The notes under the pieces: model-generated
The model's input: only the letters and a program-made list of their open reading frames with translations
The model's database searches: none
Told to the model about the DNA's origin: nothing
Part shown: in pieces, positions 61,655-64,000 of the stretch
Layout: the number at the start of each line of letters is the position of its first letter
How positions within the stretch are numbered: the first letter of the stretch is position 1
From: Shewanella psychromarinicola
GTDB taxonomy: Bacteria; Pseudomonadota; Gammaproteobacteria; Enterobacterales; Shewanellaceae
Length of the DNA: 64,000 nt
Direction of reading: 5' to 3'
Assembly: GCF_003855155.1 (NCBI RefSeq)
Contig: NZ_CP034073.1
Location: 4,278,001-4,342,000, forward strand
Position numbers and translations under genes: made by a program

Positions 61655-61914
61655 TTAACTGACAGCACAATTAAGAGTGCACACTTTATCTGCGCTGAAG
61701 CAGTAAGCAATTTCAAATGCTGCTGATTCAACTGCATCAGAACCGTGAACGGCGTTAACGTCGATACTTGCAGCATATTTCCACGTAATGTGCCACGTAA
61801 AGTGCCACGAGCAGCCTCAGCGGGATGAGTTGCCCCTATGATTTCACGATTAGCTAGAGCAGCGTTTTCGCCGGCTAACACTTGAACCATTTCCGGACCC
61901 AAAATCATCAATAA
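61655..61914 (-). pseudogene. ndk: Decayed 3' fragment of nucleoside diphosphate kinase (ndk)
   Basis: One frame reads [20 protein letters not shown] and [14 protein letters not shown], the central Ndk sequence. After a 12-bp tandem duplication (GTLRGTLR) a frameshift moves the homology to another frame: [20 protein letters not shown] and [11 protein letters not shown], which is the Ndk C-terminus including the active-site-proximal NAVHGSD. The N-terminal half is missing. It cannot make a functional enzyme. Confidence 0.85.
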
Positions 61915-61958
61915 AATTAAGACGCAGAGGTGCTTTTTAGTAACTTGAGATAAATATT

Positions 61959-62097
61959 TATCAGCTTTGTTCTGATTGTGATATGAACATAGAACCACCA
62001 AACTTAATTGCCGGCCCAATAGAACAATGTTGTACTGATTAATCTTAAGCAAAAATACCTTCTCAAACATCGACATGAGTTACACCTAAACCATTAG
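61959..62097 (+). pseudogene. Decayed 3' fragment of a second DksA-like gene
   Basis: The frame [20 protein letters not shown] closely matches the zinc finger of the DksA-like protein at 57629, then meets a stop (TGTACTGATTAA where the intact gene has TGTACTCATTGT). A 4-base insertion later shifts the frame, but the DNA match resumes (ACATCGACATGAGTTAC) to the same end point. It is a degenerate duplicate of the last ~45 codons. Confidence 0.85.
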
Positions 62098-62146
62098 AGC
62101 CGTGTCTTAGCCATTCCATTTACTTATGTCTTATTCAATGCAAAAC

Positions 62147-62177
62147 AAAAAGCCGGCTAATAATTAGCCGGCTTTTT
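62147..62177. terminator. Bidirectional terminator
   Basis: AAAAAGCCGGCTAA and its exact complement flank a 3-base loop, giving a perfect stem with T runs on both strands. It lies at the end of the second receptor gene. Confidence 0.9.
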
Positions 62178-62198
62178 ACATTAACAATAAATGTTAAA

Positions 62199-64000
62199 TT
62201 AGAACTTCACGCTTGCACGAACGAAGAAGTAACGACCTAATACGTCATAAGTATATGGATCGGTATTTGAATCTAAGTTACCGGTGTAATAAGGAGGCTC
62301 TTTATCAAAGAGGTTGTTCACACCACCAGATAAACGAACCGTACTGGTTAGATCATAAGAACCTGAAAGGTCATGATAAACAATGCTATCTACAGAAGGT
62401 GCATAACAAGCAGAGGTATCATCTTTACAAGCAAATGAATCCATACCATCAATATAACGAATTTCGTATGTCGCACTCCAATCATCACCACTTGCCGTTA
62501 GATCAAGGTTGGTTTTGATTTTAGCAAAGCCACCTGCGTTACCCGTTACAAAGCCACGGTAATCGACTGCATTACCATCTGGGTCAAATTCTTCATAGGT
62601 TTCTAAAATCGACGTATCTAGGTTTGCTTTCCAGCTTAACCCTACTGCCTCGAAGGCATACGCTACGTTGATATCATAACCAGACGTGTTGGTTGCACCA
62701 ACGTTTTGTAAACCGTTATCAAACTTAATACGACCTGTCGCGTCGATTTCAATATTTGAAGCTTGGCATAATGCAGTATCGGTATTAATGGTTACTCCAC
62801 TTGCGTCTAAACATTGATTAGCCACATAATTAGAATCAACTGCGGTAATCGTGTTCGTGATAGCAATATCGTAATAATCAAACGTTAACGATAGCCCATC
62901 GACAAAGCTAGGTGAATACACCAAACCAGCAGTGGTAATATCTGCTTCTTCTGGCGTTAACAACTCATTACCCCCCACAGTCACTTCTGCTTGGCTTTGC
63001 TCTGAAGCAGGGTGAACTATTTGATTAAATGATGGCGATTTACCACCAAATAACTCATCTACAGTAGGAGCGCGGAACGCAGTTGAACGGCCACCACGGA
63101 ACATTAAATCATCTGTCATGCGCCATGTTAAGCCTAACTTCCAAGTAGTGTCATCACCAAAAGTATTGTAATCGAAATAACGCATTGCAGCGCTCAAATC
63201 AACTTGTTGTGCAAAAGGTAAATCGCTTAACAATGGAATCGCCAATTCTGCATATACTTCGTTTACACTAAAATCACCCGCTGTAGCTTCAACGCGAGGG
63301 TCATTAGCAAGACCTTGCGCCGTTAATGAATCAGGGGTGAAATGAGCGGACTCTTTACGGTTCTCATAACCAGCAGCAAACCCTAGAATACCAGCAGGTA
63401 AATCAACGATATCACCGGTAAGTGTTGCCGCAATAATATCTAATTCACTACCACCACTGTTAACTTCAGTATAGACGAACGGTTCAATGCTCTCACCTTT
63501 CCAAGATGACTCTAAAAACGGATCAAAAGTGCCCGCTAATACAGCATCGTTAATAGAACCTATGTTATGCAGATTTGCAAGGGTATCGACTGAATCGTTT
63601 TTACCTTTGTTGTATGAAGCATCCCAAGTCCAACCGTTGTCGAACATGCCTTCTAAACCGATAACGACACGAACCGTATCAACTACTTGACTAAAGTCAC
63701 GGGTACCAGATTCAACCATACGACGGCCATAACTCAGTTCTTCACCATCTTGAACCCAAGGAAGTAAGTCATCAGTCATGAAACCACCAGCAGACTTAGG
63801 CTTGTATGCCCATGCAGCGCTGTTCCAAATAGGTTGTGGTGCCATTTGCTGTTCTGACCAACGCTTAGAATACATAGCTTCAGAGAAGAACGTAATATTG
63901 TCAGACAAATCATATGAGCCAGCAAAACTTAAGTTAATGCGTTCCATTGGCGTAGACAAATAGCTGTCTTTGGCATAGTTATATTTGTCATCACTAGTAA
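62199..64000 (-). CDS. TonB-dependent receptor, partial (5' end beyond window)
   Basis: The open frame runs without a stop or plausible start to the window end; the visible 600 residues are the beta-barrel, ending VLGRYFFVRASVKF. The plug domain and signal peptide lie outside. FRAPTVDELFGGKSPSF, LVYSPSFVDGLSLTFDYYDI and a two-cysteine loop (NQCLDASG...LCQASN) match corresponding parts of the receptor at 58313, showing paralogy. A second cysteine pair (FACKDDTSACY) is specific to this copy. Confidence 0.92.
   Translation of the reverse strand, partial: TSDDKYNYAKDSYLSTPMERINLSFAGSYDLSDNITFFSEAMYSKRWSEQQMAPQPIWNSAAWAYKPKSAGGFMTDDLLPWVQDGEELSYGRRMVESGTRDFSQVVDTVRVVIGLEGMFDNGWTWDASYNKGKNDSVDTLANLHNIGSINDAVLAGTFDPFLESSWKGESIEPFVYTEVNSGGSELDIIAATLTGDIVDLPAGILGFAAGYENRKESAHFTPDSLTAQGLANDPRVEATAGDFSVNEVYAELAIPLLSDLPFAQQVDLSAAMRYFDYNTFGDDTTWKLGLTWRMTDDLMFRGGRSTAFRAPTVDELFGGKSPSFNQIVHPASEQSQAEVTVGGNELLTPEEADITTAGLVYSPSFVDGLSLTFDYYDIAITNTITAVDSNYVANQCLDASGVTINTDTALCQASNIEIDATGRIKFDNGLQNVGATNTSGYDINVAYAFEAVGLSWKANLDTSILETYEEFDPDGNAVDYRGFVTGNAGGFAKIKTNLDLTASGDDWSATYEIRYIDGMDSFACKDDTSACYAPSVDSIVYHDLSGSYDLTSTVRLSGGVNNLFDKEPPYYTGNLDSNTDPYTYDVLGRYFFVRASVKF

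Noticed and set aside
61612..62076. A 154-codon minus-strand frame taken as one hypothetical gene
   Set aside because: Its middle is the frameshifted ndk remnant and its start lies in the decayed DksA-like tail on the other strand, so it is a composite of two pseudogenes.

Overview
The window reads as a chromosomal segment of a Shewanella species. The signs are the gene order apt-dnaX-ybaB-recR-htpG-cnoX-adk-gsk, a 16S-tRNA(Ile)-tRNA(Ala)-23S-5S operon with gmhB upstream, the DUF4212/VC_2705 symporter-DUF294-exonuclease cluster, moderate-to-low GC and AT-rich intergenic DNA. A cold or marine lineage is plausible, but the species is an inference.

Layout. 1-5.7 kb: edge of a heme-copper oxidase subunit III (NorE-like) gene, a FAD dehydrogenase, a CDGSH iron-sulfur protein, a GFA-type zinc protein, an exported LytM/M23 protein and a double-domain QueD-like protein. 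6.4-9.5 kb: a BaeSR-like two-component system with a proline-rich sensor, divergent from two small proteins, at least one exported and both proline-containing. 9.5-16.5 kb: a PAS-PAS-GGDEF-EAL protein, htpX, pepE, a glyoxalase-fold gene and soxR sharing a perfect SoxR box, ibpA and a PspB-like protein. 16.7-23.0 kb: a complete rRNA operon on the minus strand. It is followed by an unusual 185-bp tandem repeat in which each unit carries the last ~20 nt of 5S rRNA plus the operon terminator. 23.4-36.4 kb: gmhB, a GntR regulator, a KAS III enzyme, exonuclease, DUF294, the symporter pair, a membrane diguanylate cyclase, an alpha/beta hydrolase, a hypothetical gene and nadE. 36.5-53.6 kb: the housekeeping block gsk-adk-cnoX-htpG-recR-ybaB-dnaX-apt-ybaN. 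A ~6.3 kb accessory segment (diguanylate cyclase, NTF2-like secreted protein, MDR dehydrogenase, GST, integrase remnant) lies between recR and ybaB, and hemH is missing from its usual place between adk and gsk.

53.7-56.1 kb is the most interesting part. It is a bufferin/oxazolin-type RiPP cluster: an exported precursor with six EGKCG motifs, a DUF692 metalloenzyme and a DUF2063 partner. A strong hairpin separates precursor from enzymes, and no DoxX gene is present. Family knowledge points to copper handling through modified cysteines. 56.3-64 kb: dusC, a DksA-like zinc-finger gene, and two paralogous TonB-dependent receptors (the second cut by the window end). Between the receptors lie decayed pieces of ndk and of a second DksA-like gene, suggesting an old tandem duplication of a [dksA-like - receptor] block.

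Gene starts were moved from the longest reading frame wherever a ribosome binding site, a terminator or the family N-terminus decided the matter. No CRISPR array and no complete insertion sequence were seen.
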